This document shows, one piece after another, positions 16,987 through 26,800 of a DNA stretch of 64,000 bases. Every line of letters starts with the position of its first letter. The first letter of the stretch is position 1. The position numbers and the translations under genes are program-made. Below the pieces are notes generated by a model that saw nothing but the letters and a program-made list of their open reading frames with translations, did no database searches and was not told where the DNA came from. This stretch comes from an uncultured Sphaerochaeta sp. (lineage in GTDB: Bacteria > Spirochaetota > Spirochaetia > Sphaerochaetales > Sphaerochaetaceae). The stretch is from contig NZ_OY763408.1 of the NCBI RefSeq assembly GCF_963667405.1, positions 2,875,757-2,939,756 on the forward strand. The letters run 5' to 3'.

Positions 16987-19900
16987 TCAGTATCCCATAC
17001 CACTGAGCAATGTGGCAAGCGCCTCACGCGAAAGGCCCTTCCTTTCAGCATAGAGGTCCAGTTGCTCCTCACTCACACCCTTGAGGGCAAAATAGCGAAG
17101 ATCATCACCACCGATGAGCATCCCGCAGACCGAAGAGGGAGGATCCATGGCATAACTTTCGGTCAGGCGCACCCCGATTCTCTCAGTGGCGCCAAGGGCA
17201 GCAAACAACACACCCTTCTCGCTGTGGTCGTTCCAGCTTGGGTAGCCCGGAGCAGGACGGAGATACATCGCATGATCGTGCGCCCATGTGGACCGTATCA
17301 AACGCTCGGCTTCTTCTGCAAGCGCTTCAGCAAGCCGGTCTGCAAGCAACTTCAGGCTGAGGACTTCCATGCCATCCCGCTCCACGTCACGTGTTTCCAG
17401 GAATGCAGGGAGCGTCAGGGCGGATGTGGTGACAAACAGACCGACCGTATCCTCCTTGGCAATGCAATCGGCAAGGCAGAGCCCGTTCTCCTCATTGCGC
17501 AGGAAGTGGAAGCGATGATCACCCACTGTCACCGCCATGCGGTCGCTTGAAGCGGGGAAGAGCCCGTAGACCACCTTGCACCCCTCTTCAAACATCATCC
17601 TGACTTCGTCTCCGGCAAGCAGGATTTTTGCTTCACCGACAAGACGTCTCCCCTCATCGCTGTCAAAGGGGACCTTCCACGCAGCGCAGTACATCTTCCA
17701 GTTGATGTGCCCGATCAGGGAGGGGAGGAAAAATGAGGAGGCCGTATACACGCCGTAGGAGCCGGCTTTGGACCCTCGTTCCTTCTGCTTGCCCAGAGAA
17801 AGTGCATGCAGGTACGAACCTGATGTTTTCGCATCCCCTTTCTTTTCCGAGTGCTGCAGGCGCAGGCTTTCATAGAGAGCGCGCTGCCCTGCAAGGAAGG
17901 ATGCACGTTGCTTGCCCATGACCTCATTGGCGGCAAGCACCATGGAAGAGGCGTCCTTGGTCTGGATGACTGCTTCCGAGTAGAGCGGGCTGAGTTTCAC
18001 CGCAGTATGGAGTGAGCTGGTGGTCGCTCCCCCAACAAAAATGGGTATGGTTGACTGATGCTCCTCAAAGAGCCTGATGACCGTCTCCATCTCCTTCAGC
18101 GAGGGGGTGATCAGGCCGCTGAGACCAACCAGATCTGCGTTGTGTGCACGTGCAGCCTCCAGAATTGCTTCTGGCTGCACCATGACACCAAGGTCGATGA
18201 CCTCGTAGTTGTTGCATCGGAGCAAGAGATTGACGATGTTCTTCCCAATGTCGTGCACATCGCCCTTGACGGTTGCCATCACTGCAACCTTTTTCGCCTG
18301 ACTCCCCGAGGCGGTCTGCTGTGCCAACCATGCAGTGATGCGAGGCTGGAGGAGATCGACGGCCATCTTCATCGTTCGGGCGCTTCGGACTACCTGGGGA
18401 AGGAAGAGCTTGCCCTCACCGAACAGTCGGCCTACCTCCTTCATCCCATCCATCAGAGGACCTTCAACCAAGAGAAGGGGATCTTCCTCTTTCAAAAGCT
18501 CAAGATCCTCCTGCAGGAAGGTATGCTCCCCACCCAAGACGGCATCATAGAGGTTCTTCTTCGGGTCATCGGTGCTCCGTACCACTTTCTTTGCAGATTT
18601 CTCTTCCTTCTGCATTCCCATTGCCAGGGCAATGAGGTTTGCCCGGACCTGGTTGAGGTCATCCGTGTCGGCGAGCAAGGCATGTTCAATAGTTGAACGC
18701 ACCTGGGGATCCAAGCCATGCACTTCAAGCAGGGAGGACGGATTGATGATGGCCATATCCAGGGAAGCAAGATTGAGAAATGCAGCATGCATGGCAGTGC
18801 GCAGCTCATCGTTGCCACGGAAGGAGAAGGAGAGGTTGCTCACCCCCCCGCTGGTACTGCAGCGCGGATACAGCCTTTTCAGCTCGCGGGTGGCAAGGAT
18901 GAAGTCGCGCGCATAGGTATCGTGCTCCTCAATGCCTGTGGCTATGGCAAGCACGTTTGCATCGAAGATGATGTCCTCTTCCCTGATGCCCTCTCCCACC
19001 AGAAGCTCATGACTCCGCTTTGCGATGGCAATCTTGCGCTCATAGGTGGCCGCCTGACCTTCCTCATCAAAGAGCATCACCACCATGGCATGCCCATGGC
19101 TTGCTATCTGCCTAGCATGCGAGAGGAAGGGCGCTTCCCCCTCCTTCAGGCTGATGGAATTGACGATTCCCCTGCCCTGGACCTCACCCATGGCAATCTC
19201 GATGACCGACCAGTCGGAGGAGTCGAGCATGATGGCTGCCTTGCTTACCGAAGGATCGCTGGCAATGTAGCGCAGGAAGGTACGCATGCTTCTTTGTGCA
19301 TCAAGCATCGAGGCATCCATGCAGACATCCAGCACTTGGGCACCTTCGTTCACCTGTTCCCGTGCGATGGCCAGGGCCTCCTCCCACTTCTCTTCCTTGA
19401 TCAGGCGGGCGAATTTTCTCGAGCCGGCAACATTGGTACGCTCCCCGACCACCAGCAACTTTCCTGCCATCCTCTGCACCGTTTCCAAGCCGCAAAGCTG
19501 CAGGACCGGTTCCTTGGCGGGAAGGGGTCTGCCCTTGCCCTGCATACAGGCTTGCTTGAGCGCCTTGATGTGTTCGGCGGTGGTGCCGCAGCAACCGCCT
19601 ACGATATTCAGCCTTCCCGCTTTCAGAAGCCCAAGCAACTGATCGGCCATCTGCGAGGGAGAGAGGACGTACCGGCCCTCCTTGTCGGGAAAGCCTGCAT
19701 TGGGATGAGCGCTCACGTAAAACGGGCAGATCGTGGAGAGCTCTTCGATCAGGGGAAGCATCTCCTGCGGTCCGGTGGAACAGTTCAGCCCAAGGCTGAA
19801 CAGGGGATAGGCACTGAGACTGGTCACAAAGGCGGAGAGGGTCTGTCCGCTGAGCGTTCTTCCGCTCTGGTCGCTGAAGGTCACGCTGACCATGAGGGGG

Positions 19901-20499
19901 ACCTTGCGGTTCTGCGCTTCCATCTCCTCAACACAAGCCTGGATGGCACTCTTGGCCACCAGGGTGTCAAAGACGGTCTCGATGAGCAAAAGATCCACGC
20001 CCCCCTCAAGCAGGGCTTTCACCTGTTGGCGGTACATCGCCAGAAAGGCAGGATAGTCACTCTGGCGATAGGCAGGATCCTCAACCTTGGGGGAGAAGGC
20101 AAGGGATCGGTTCGTCGGGCCGATGCTCCCGGCAACAAAGGCGTAGCCATCAGTACTGGATTCATGGTCTGCTGCGGCCTCGCGGGCAATTTCGCAGGCA
20201 GCTTGGATGATTGTCTCCACCTCATCGGAGAGACCGTACTCGGCAAGGTTGAAGGCATTGGCGCAAAAGGTGTTGGTCTCAATGATATCGGCACCGCTGT
20301 TCAGGTATTCACGATGGATCTGGTAGATCACATCACCGCGGGTGAGATTGAGCACCTCATTGCATCCAAGAGCTGCTTCGTCTTCAAAGGTGTAATCGTC
20401 AGCCGCAAGCTCCTGGCTTTGGATCATGGTTCCCATTGCCCCGTCGAGCAGGACAATGCGCTGGGCGAGCAGCTGCTCAAGGTACTGTGTTCTGTTCAT
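16987..20499 (-). CDS. metH: Cobalamin-dependent methionine synthase
   Basis: Transfers methyl from 5-methyltetrahydrofolate to homocysteine; about 1170 residues with all four modules. Homocysteine-binding barrel (1-320, zinc Cys in GGCCGTTAEHI near 303), folate-binding barrel (about 330-600, VGERTNVAGSRKFARL), cobalamin-binding module (about 625-870, DVHDIGKN near 746) and SAM-dependent reactivation domain (about 890-1170, RPAPGYPSWNDHSEK near 1076). ATG 20499 (MNRTQYLEQ) is chosen; the frame is open upstream into the COG2122 gene. It overlaps that gene by 23 nt and is followed by metF. Confidence 0.96.
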   Translation of the reverse strand: MNRTQYLEQLLAQRIVLLDGAMGTMIQSQELAADDYTFEDEAALGCNEVLNLTRGDVIYQIHREYLNSGADIIETNTFCANAFNLAEYGLSDEVETIIQAACEIAREAAADHESSTDGYAFVAGSIGPTNRSLAFSPKVEDPAYRQSDYPAFLAMYRQQVKALLEGGVDLLLIETVFDTLVAKSAIQACVEEMEAQNRKVPLMVSVTFSDQSGRTLSGQTLSAFVTSLSAYPLFSLGLNCSTGPQEMLPLIEELSTICPFYVSAHPNAGFPDKEGRYVLSPSQMADQLLGLLKAGRLNIVGGCCGTTAEHIKALKQACMQGKGRPLPAKEPVLQLCGLETVQRMAGKLLVVGERTNVAGSRKFARLIKEEKWEEALAIAREQVNEGAQVLDVCMDASMLDAQRSMRTFLRYIASDPSVSKAAIMLDSSDWSVIEIAMGEVQGRGIVNSISLKEGEAPFLSHARQIASHGHAMVVMLFDEEGQAATYERKIAIAKRSHELLVGEGIREEDIIFDANVLAIATGIEEHDTYARDFILATRELKRLYPRCSTSGGVSNLSFSFRGNDELRTAMHAAFLNLASLDMAIINPSSLLEVHGLDPQVRSTIEHALLADTDDLNQVRANLIALAMGMQKEEKSAKKVVRSTDDPKKNLYDAVLGGEHTFLQEDLELLKEEDPLLLVEGPLMDGMKEVGRLFGEGKLFLPQVVRSARTMKMAVDLLQPRITAWLAQQTASGSQAKKVAVMATVKGDVHDIGKNIVNLLLRCNNYEVIDLGVMVQPEAILEAARAHNADLVGLSGLITPSLKEMETVIRLFEEHQSTIPIFVGGATTSSLHTAVKLSPLYSEAVIQTKDASSMVLAANEVMGKQRASFLAGQRALYESLRLQHSEKKGDAKTSGSYLHALSLGKQKERGSKAGSYGVYTASSFFLPSLIGHINWKMYCAAWKVPFDSDEGRRLVGEAKILLAGDEVRMMFEEGCKVVYGLFPASSDRMAVTVGDHRFHFLRNEENGLCLADCIAKEDTVGLFVTTSALTLPAFLETRDVERDGMEVLSLKLLADRLAEALAEEAERLIRSTWAHDHAMYLRPAPGYPSWNDHSEKGVLFAALGATERIGVRLTESYAMDPPSSVCGMLIGGDDLRYFALKGVSEEQLDLYAERKGLSREALATLLSGMGY

Positions 20500-21235
20500 C
20501 GTGGGTGCAAACCTCCAGCCGGCCACCGATGGCCAATGTATCTTCAAAGACAACCAGGACGGAAAGGATCCCCTCCTGGGATGAGAGCTCTGTACAGACG
20601 CGCGCAGCATCACTTTTTGTCTGTACCTGATTGCAACCTGCGGTAGCCCAGGCGTCGGCAAACGCTGCATCCGTTGCCGCCACCAGCACGGCATCGGCTC
20701 TGCCGAAGCTGTGCGAATGGCCGATCCTCGCTGAGGAAGTACATACTCCCAGGGGACACTCAGAGGGGGGTACCACTACCGAAAGCTTTCCTGAAAACGC
20801 ACTTGTAGGTGCAAATAGCCTTATCGGGATGGGTTTGAGGACATCAAGATAGAGATCCCCACCATTCTCCACAACAATCTCTTCGAGTGAGAACTTCTGT
20901 TTCAATGTCTTTCCCACCACTTGGGCAATCGCTCCGGCAACGGCGGCCATGGGCCCGGTGCCGGCACGCAGGGAAGCACGATGCATGACATTGGCCAGAT
21001 CACTTGGATACTCATGCCTTGCAAGCGGCACCAAGCTGGTCAGAAAGCGGGGATCAGGGTGACCAAGCAGTTCAAGGCGCAATTTGCGTACCAGATCTGT
21101 CGCTGTTCTTGCCAGTTTGCCCTGGTCAACCGATCCGGTCCATCCGATCCACAGGTCACTCTCCTGTATGGAAAGGGAGATGCTCGTGAAGCGACCTGCG
21201 CCCATATGCTGTCGGTAGGTTCGCTTCTCGTACAT
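20477..21235 (-). CDS. COG2122 (UPF0280, ApbE-like) protein, homocysteine biosynthesis
   Basis: 252 residues. It begins with the typical YEKRTYRQHM and has the family's glycine/alanine-rich centre (AGTGPMAAVAGAIAQVVG, then VVENGGDLYLD) and a C-terminal FGRADAVLVAA. Genetic work in Methanosarcina tied COG2122 to efficient use of sulfide for homocysteine synthesis together with COG1900 and a NIL-ferredoxin. The same three genes are adjacent here, 2 nt apart or overlapping. A GGGAGG lies 7 nt before the ATG. The exact chemical role is not settled; the family is distantly ApbE-like. Confidence 0.85.
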   Translation of the reverse strand: MYEKRTYRQHMGAGRFTSISLSIQESDLWIGWTGSVDQGKLARTATDLVRKLRLELLGHPDPRFLTSLVPLARHEYPSDLANVMHRASLRAGTGPMAAVAGAIAQVVGKTLKQKFSLEEIVVENGGDLYLDVLKPIPIRLFAPTSAFSGKLSVVVPPSECPLGVCTSSARIGHSHSFGRADAVLVAATDAAFADAWATAGCNQVQTKSDAARVCTELSSQEGILSVLVVFEDTLAIGGRLEVCTHDEQNTVP

Positions 21236-21237
21236 CC

Positions 21238-21651
21238 TCAGGCCTCCCGCTCGTGCGAGACCTCAAACAGGCGAAGGGGACAGGCTTGGGTACAAAGGCC
21301 GCAGACTACGCACAGCGAGACATCAAAGACAAGTCTTGCCGTACTGTCCATCGAGAGAGCCCTGGGAGCACATACCGCAGTACAGGCTCCGCAGTGGATG
21401 CATGCTTCCTGCCTGAAGAGCAACTCCTTGACCATCTCGGAGACAAGGACTCCCACCTCGGAGAGGTAGCGTACGCTCCGGTCAAGATTCTCGTCGGTTC
21501 CCACCAACTCAACAATGAGTTTGCCGCCTCTTCCACTGGCCACATCTGCATTGAGAATGTTGATGTCCACATCATAGGTACGGGCTAGCTTGCTGACGAT
21601 CGGCTGCTCCACCAGGGAGGGGGAGAAACGAAGTGCATATCGGCGTCTCAT
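21238..21651 (-). CDS. NIL domain/4Fe-4S ferredoxin protein, homocysteine biosynthesis
   Basis: 137 residues. An N-terminal NIL domain (residues 1-75, RRRYALRFSPSLVEQPIVS) is followed by two [4Fe-4S] clusters: CIHCGACTAVCAP and CVVCGLCTQACPL. In methanogens this protein works with COG1900 to convert aspartate semialdehyde and a sulfur source to homocysteine, presumably supplying electrons. Its ATG overlaps the stop of the COG1900 gene (ATGA), so the two are translationally coupled, which fits a stoichiometric complex. Confidence 0.9.
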   Translation of the reverse strand: MRRRYALRFSPSLVEQPIVSKLARTYDVDINILNADVASGRGGKLIVELVGTDENLDRSVRYLSEVGVLVSEMVKELLFRQEACIHCGACTAVCAPRALSMDSTARLVFDVSLCVVCGLCTQACPLRLFEVSHEREA

Positions 21652-22808
21652 TGTGCACCTCCTTCGCGGTGAACCAGGGGTTTGACAAAGCTGTCCTTGG
21701 GGAACATGGACACCGGTTCGGTCAGGAAGAATTGCCTGTTCCTGATCCTATCGGCAAGGATATCCGCAATCTCACGTGCCTTTGCCAAGGATGAGAGCGG
21801 AGCCGTCTTGATTTGCTTTCCGTCGGCAAGGGTGACAGACCCGCTGGCAAGCTGTGCGTAGGTGACTGTTCCCACGGAGGGATGGTTCTCCTGGCCGTAA
21901 TCAAGGATGGTGGTCTCAATCTGGTCGTTGCTGATGGCAAGGCTTTGGGCCATCCGTTCATCCAGGACGGGAATGGGAATGCCGATGCCTACAAACATCG
22001 AGACACCGTATTTCTCATAGTAGGCGGAACGAATGAACTCTGTGGACATCTGGCGTGCATCGCCAAGGACCGCCAAGGTGGCACCAGGAAGCTTGGGTAT
22101 TCCCATGCTGTTGCGCTCGCGACGGGTGTTGAACTGGGTTCCGTTCCACACGACGAACCCCTCCCCGCCACCGAGGAAGATCCTCGTTCCCAAACCGATG
22201 GTCCGTAGGAAGGGATCATTGAGCAGGGGACTCAGCTCTCCGCTGGTTGAATAGGTGATGTTGCCCATGCGAGGCAGAAGGCTGCCCATATAGGTGTATT
22301 TGATGCGGTTTGTGCTGTTGGTTGCCGCGGCATAGTTCTGATAGGCGTTGCGGGGATTGAAGAGATAGAACTCGTTGACCGTATCCTTGTTGATCCACGT
22401 GTCGATTTCCTTGGTCGGATAACAATCGGTCCCCTTTCCCCGGGCATGAAGACGGACATCCTTGCCTGCGATGAGGTCCTCGATGACATTCGCCCCCCCA
22501 TAGGTGGGATCGAATTTCGATTCGGCCGTCGCTCCGATGTAGGTGTCCACCGCAGCCAGACCCTCGTAGGCATTCACCCCGTTGAGGCTGATCTCCTCCA
22601 TCCTGATGCCCGGTGACCAGTGCCCGAAGTTGATGATGGCACCGGAAGAGCACATGGGCCCGAAGGTGGCGGTGGTGACAATGTCCACTTCCTCACTGAG
22701 GGTGGAAATCGGCGTTTCCTTGGCCATTCTTGAGAAGGCCTCGGCGCTTACCACCACGACGCTTCCGGCCTTGATTTTCTCGTTGATCTGGGCAATCGTC
22801 TTTGCCAT
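21648..22808 (-). CDS. COG1900 (DUF39) homocysteine biosynthesis protein
   Basis: 386 residues. Begins AKTIAQINEKIKAGSVVVV and has the DUF39 signatures TTATFGPMCSSGAIINFGH (conserved Cys near residue 53), ARGKGTDCYPTKE (Cys near 131) and LGGGEGFVVWNGTQ. The family is proposed to make homocysteine from aspartate semialdehyde with sulfide, bypassing homoserine acylation and MetB/MetC or MetY. Unlike some archaeal members it has no CBS domains. AGGAG lies 5 nt before ATG 22808 and 8 nt separate it from the COG3323 gene upstream. This is the key enzyme of the methionine operon. Confidence 0.92.
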   Translation of the reverse strand: MAKTIAQINEKIKAGSVVVVSAEAFSRMAKETPISTLSEEVDIVTTATFGPMCSSGAIINFGHWSPGIRMEEISLNGVNAYEGLAAVDTYIGATAESKFDPTYGGANVIEDLIAGKDVRLHARGKGTDCYPTKEIDTWINKDTVNEFYLFNPRNAYQNYAAATNSTNRIKYTYMGSLLPRMGNITYSTSGELSPLLNDPFLRTIGLGTRIFLGGGEGFVVWNGTQFNTRRERNSMGIPKLPGATLAVLGDARQMSTEFIRSAYYEKYGVSMFVGIGIPIPVLDERMAQSLAISNDQIETTILDYGQENHPSVGTVTYAQLASGSVTLADGKQIKTAPLSSLAKAREIADILADRIRNRQFFLTEPVSMFPKDSFVKPLVHREGGAQ

Positions 22809-22816
22809 GGATGCTC

Positions 22817-23149
22817 CTATTCGTTGTACTCGACCCCCTCAAGGGTCAAGACTGGGATCAGATGATAGGCAGGGACCTCATACGGATGAGCGTCGAGCAG
22901 AGCTTGTACAGCCAATGCGGCGTTCTCTTCGTCGACCACCAATTCTACCCGCCACTCCTCTTCTTGTGCAAGCATGCCTTCCGCCCCCAAGAATGGAGAA
23001 CTGCCGGAAAGTGGCATGAATTGCCCCATGCCTTTGGTCTGGAAGCAACAATTGGCATACTTGCCCATCGTTCCTGCCCCTGTGGAGAAGACAGCCTCTT
23101 TCACTGACTCAAGATGGGACTGGGGTACATAGAAGACCAACACATACAT
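22817..23149 (-). CDS. COG3323 (YqfO/NIF3 insert-like, CutA-fold) protein
   Basis: 110 residues. It matches the small domain found alone or inserted in NIF3/YqfO proteins: VLVFYVPQSHLESVKEAVFS, GAGTMGKYANCCFQTKGMGQF, GSSPFLG and the C-terminal LLDAHPYEVPAYHLIPV. The function is unknown; the fold is PII/CutA-like, so metal or nucleotide sensing is conceivable. It is the first gene of the methionine operon, 8 nt before COG1900, and is transcribed divergently from pth with only 35 nt between the starts. Confidence 0.8.
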   Translation of the reverse strand: MYVLVFYVPQSHLESVKEAVFSTGAGTMGKYANCCFQTKGMGQFMPLSGSSPFLGAEGMLAQEEEWRVELVVDEENAALAVQALLDAHPYEVPAYHLIPVLTLEGVEYNE

Positions 23150-23184
23150 CTTTTCTCTCCTCCTGATTGCCCGTATGATAGGCT

Positions 23185-23715
23185 ATGGTAAAACTAATGG
23201 TATTCCTGGGCAACCCCGGAAGGGAGTATGCCAGAACCCGGCACAACGTTGCCTGGATGGTCTGTGACCATCTCCATCCAAACCTCTCCTGGTCTGTGAA
23301 ATTCCACGCACAGCTGGCAAGCGAGGCAACTGTCCGCCTGCTCAAACCCCAGACCTATATGAATGAGAGCGGAAAATCCGTCCGTGCCGCCTTGGATTTC
23401 TACAATCTGGAACCCACCGAGATTCTGGTTATCCATGATGACCTTGAACTGCCGTACGGTACGCTCAGGCTGCAGGCAGGGGGAGGACTGCAGGGGCACA
23501 ATGGATTGAAGTCGATCAAGCAGCACGCCGGCAGCGACCAGTTTCTCCGTCTGAGAATAGGAATCGGGAGACCAAAACACGGGTCGGTAGCATCCTATGT
23601 GCTTGAGCGGTTTACCGCCGAGGAAGAAGTCTCCCTTCCTTTGGTGCTCGACCTTGCCTCAACAATGCTCCTTGGCGATTTTTCAACTCTTCCAGTTACA
23701 AATACATTAGTCTAA
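23185..23715 (+). CDS. pth: Peptidyl-tRNA hydrolase
   Basis: Frees stalled peptidyl-tRNAs. 176 residues, slightly short for the family. FLGNPGREYARTRHNVAW holds the catalytic His, KPQTYMNESG the substrate-binding Asn and VIHDDLELPYG the catalytic Asp; GGGLQGHNGLKSI and RLRIGIGRP follow. The C-terminus is shorter than in E. coli. No strong ribosome binding site before ATG 23185. Confidence 0.94.
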   Translation: MVKLMVFLGNPGREYARTRHNVAWMVCDHLHPNLSWSVKFHAQLASEATVRLLKPQTYMNESGKSVRAALDFYNLEPTEILVIHDDLELPYGTLRLQAGGGLQGHNGLKSIKQHAGSDQFLRLRIGIGRPKHGSVASYVLERFTAEEEVSLPLVLDLASTMLLGDFSTLPVTNTLV

Positions 23716-23740
23716 CAGCCTCACATTCCCAAGAAAGGGG

Positions 23741-23768
23741 TTACATCCAAGGCCGCTCATGGTATACT
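23741..23768 (+). promoter_or_regulatory. Putative promoter of the GH13 gene
   Basis: TTACAT (23741-23746) and TATACT (23763-23768) are separated by 16 nt, about 45 nt before the TTG start at 23812. Confidence 0.4.
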
Positions 23769-23811
23769 GAGCCTACCGTTCAGGGATAGAACCCCCTCAG
23801 GGAGGCGTGAC

Positions 23812-26800
23812 TTGATTACACGTGATTTTCGCATTTCAGTTCGTACCAGGACTGAAATGGATTTTTTTCCAGCGTTGTTTGCTTCGGATTCCGATCTGGG
23901 TACACTGCACAAGCAGGCTACTGAACTTGCCCACATCTACAACTCCAAGGTCAAGGCAAAAGGGGGCAACGATTGGGTGTCATCGGGAAAGCTGCATGCC
24001 ACTGCCGTCCTGCACCAACTCTACCAAAGCGTACTCTCCCGTTACCTCTCCGACAACGAGCCTGATTTCTTCACACGCCTCACAGCCTTGATCAACAAGA
24101 ACCATGCGGCCCAAGAGGTTCTGGCATTCTATATGAAAGAGTTCCCCTCTCCCTTGCTGATCGAGCAATCATTGCCTCTGGAATTCTTTTATGAAGAGTC
24201 CCTGCGTGGCTACTTCATCCATCAGGTCATGATGGAAAATCCTGCTCTCACCAAAGCGGCAAAACCTTTCATCGCTCCCGAAGGGCTCTCCTTCCCCAAA
24301 GCAGCCCAAGCAATGACCGCCCTGATGGGGGGAGCATCTGCAGGAGTGCGAGCCAGCGACGAGGATATCTTCTCCTTCCTCACCCGCCCGGCCAAGCTCT
24401 ATCCGGAATCCTTGCTGGACCAGATCTCCTATATCCTGGAGGCTTGGGCGGATTTGATCCCCCAGGACCTGAAGACACTCCTGCTCAGGGCTGTCGACTT
24501 TGTCCAGGAAGAGGACAAGCCTCATTTCCCCTCAGTCGGGGGATCTGCCCCTGAGATGGTGGTTCCTGACTACAGCATTTTCGACCAAGAGTATGAGGCC
24601 TTCACCGCCGACAGGAATTGGATGCCCAATGTCATCATGATGGCGAAATCGACCTTGGTGTGGCTTGACCAGCTGACCAAGGAGTACGGCTATCCGATCG
24701 ATACCTTGGACAAGGTACCCGACAAGGAGCTTGAGACCCTTGCAGAGCGCGGATTCACCGCCTTGTGGCTGATCGGGCTTTGGGAACGCAGCAGTGCAAG
24801 CAAGAAGATCAAGAACCTGTGCGGCAATCCCGATGCCGAGGCATCGGCCTACTCGCTGAAAAACTATGAGATAGCCCAGGCAATAGGTGGCTGGGCGGCA
24901 TTGGACAACCTGCGCCAACGTTGCGCCCGCTGCGGCATCCGACTTGCCAGCGACATGGTTCCCAACCACTGCGGAATCGACGGAGACTGGGTCTTTGACC
25001 ACAGCGAATATTTCGTCCAGCAAAGTTTCCCCCCCTTCCCCTCCTATACGTATGATGGGCCGAATCTCTCTCCCAATCCTGACATCGAGATCAAGCTCGA
25101 AGACCACTACTATGACCGAAGCGATGCGGCGGTCACCTTCCGTCGCAGGGATCTGAGGAACGGGAACACCTCCTATATTTTCCATGGCAACGATGGTACT
25201 TCGATGCCCTGGAACGATACTGCGCAGCTGGATTTCCTCAACCCAGCCACACGGGAGGCTGTCTATCAGCAGATCAAGCATGTTGCTTCCAACTTTCCCA
25301 TCATCCGTTTCGATGCTGCAATGACCTTGGCAAAGAAGCATATCCAGCGGCTCTGGTATCCCAAGCCGGGACATGGCGGAGATATTGCCGGACGCGCCCA
25401 ATACGGGATGGATGAGCTCGAATTCAACCAAAGGATCCCCCAGGAGTTCTGGAGAGAGGTGGTCGACAGGATCAATGAGGAACTTCCCGACACCCTGCTG
25501 CTTGCCGAAGCTTTCTGGATGATGGAAGGCTACTTTGTCCGGACATTGGGTATGCACCGTGTCTACAACAGTGCCTTCATGAACATGCTCAAGAACCAGG
25601 AAAACCAGAAGTACCGCGAGACAATCAAAAACACCATCGGTTTCGAGCCTGAGATTCTCAAGCGCTTCGTGAACTTCATGAACAACCCTGACGAGGATAC
25701 AGCCATCGCCCAGTTTGGTGACGGGGACAAGTATTTCGGCATCTGCACCCTCCTGGCCACCATGCCCGGCCTTCCGATGTTCGGCCATGGACAGATCGAA
25801 GGGTATCGCGAGAAGTACGGCATGGAGTATCGAAGGGCCTATTGGGATGAGAAACCCAACCAAGGTCTTGTCGACCAGCACTACAAGAGAATTTTCCCGC
25901 TCCTGAAAAAGCGCTACCTGTTCAGCGGTGTCGATTTTTTCCAGCTCTTCGACCTCTATCGGGACGGTACAGTGCAGCAGTCTGCCTTCTGCTATGTAAA
26001 CGGTACCGAAACAGAACGCGTCCTCATCCTGTACAACAACCAGTATGAGGAAGTCAGCGGGTGGATCAAGACGTCTTCGCCCAAGCTGCAGAAGAATGGG
26101 GATGAGAAGCGAACTGCAACCACCAGCCTTGCCGAAGCACTGGGTTTGACCCTGGGGGGAAGACGCTATGTGATCTACGACTCCTTCTCTGAAGGCCTGA
26201 CCTACATGAAACCTTCCATCAGGGTTTTTGACGAGGGATTCAACCTGCATCTGAATGGGTTTGAGACCAAGGTGTACCTCAATATCCGTGAGGTCGAGGA
26301 TGTCGACGGAACCTATTTGGCCTTGTATGAGCAGATGGGTGAAGAGGGTGTTGCAAACTTCGAGCAGGAGATTCTTGCCCTGCGGCTCAAGCCGGTGTAC
26401 AAGGCGATGGAGAGCTTCCACTCCGAACAGTTCTTCAAGCAGATCCGCCAGATTCTCACCGGGGAAGCGACCAGCAGAACCGAACGCAAGCTCATCCTCA
26501 CCCTTGCAGAAGCCTATACCCATCTTGGGGCAGTGGTGGAGAATCTCCATCCGGCAGCCCAAAAATCCCTACCGGCTTTGCCGAGAGAAGTCAATCCCGC
26601 CCTCATGCTCAATGAGGTGAAACGATGGAGCACGCTCTTCAGTTCACCGAAGACGCGATTCTTCCTACACGGCTCAGCCATCATGGATGAGCTTGAGGCG
26701 GTGGTGGCTGCTTCCTTCTTCCTCAAACCCTTCCTGGGAGAGGCTTGTACGATTGAGCAAGCCATGAGAGTCAGTGACAAGTTGCTGCTCTCCCGCTTCT

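Noticed and set aside
24532..26562. A 676-codon open frame opposite the GH13 gene
   Set aside because: Shadow frame; the GH13 catalytic residues are on the plus strand.
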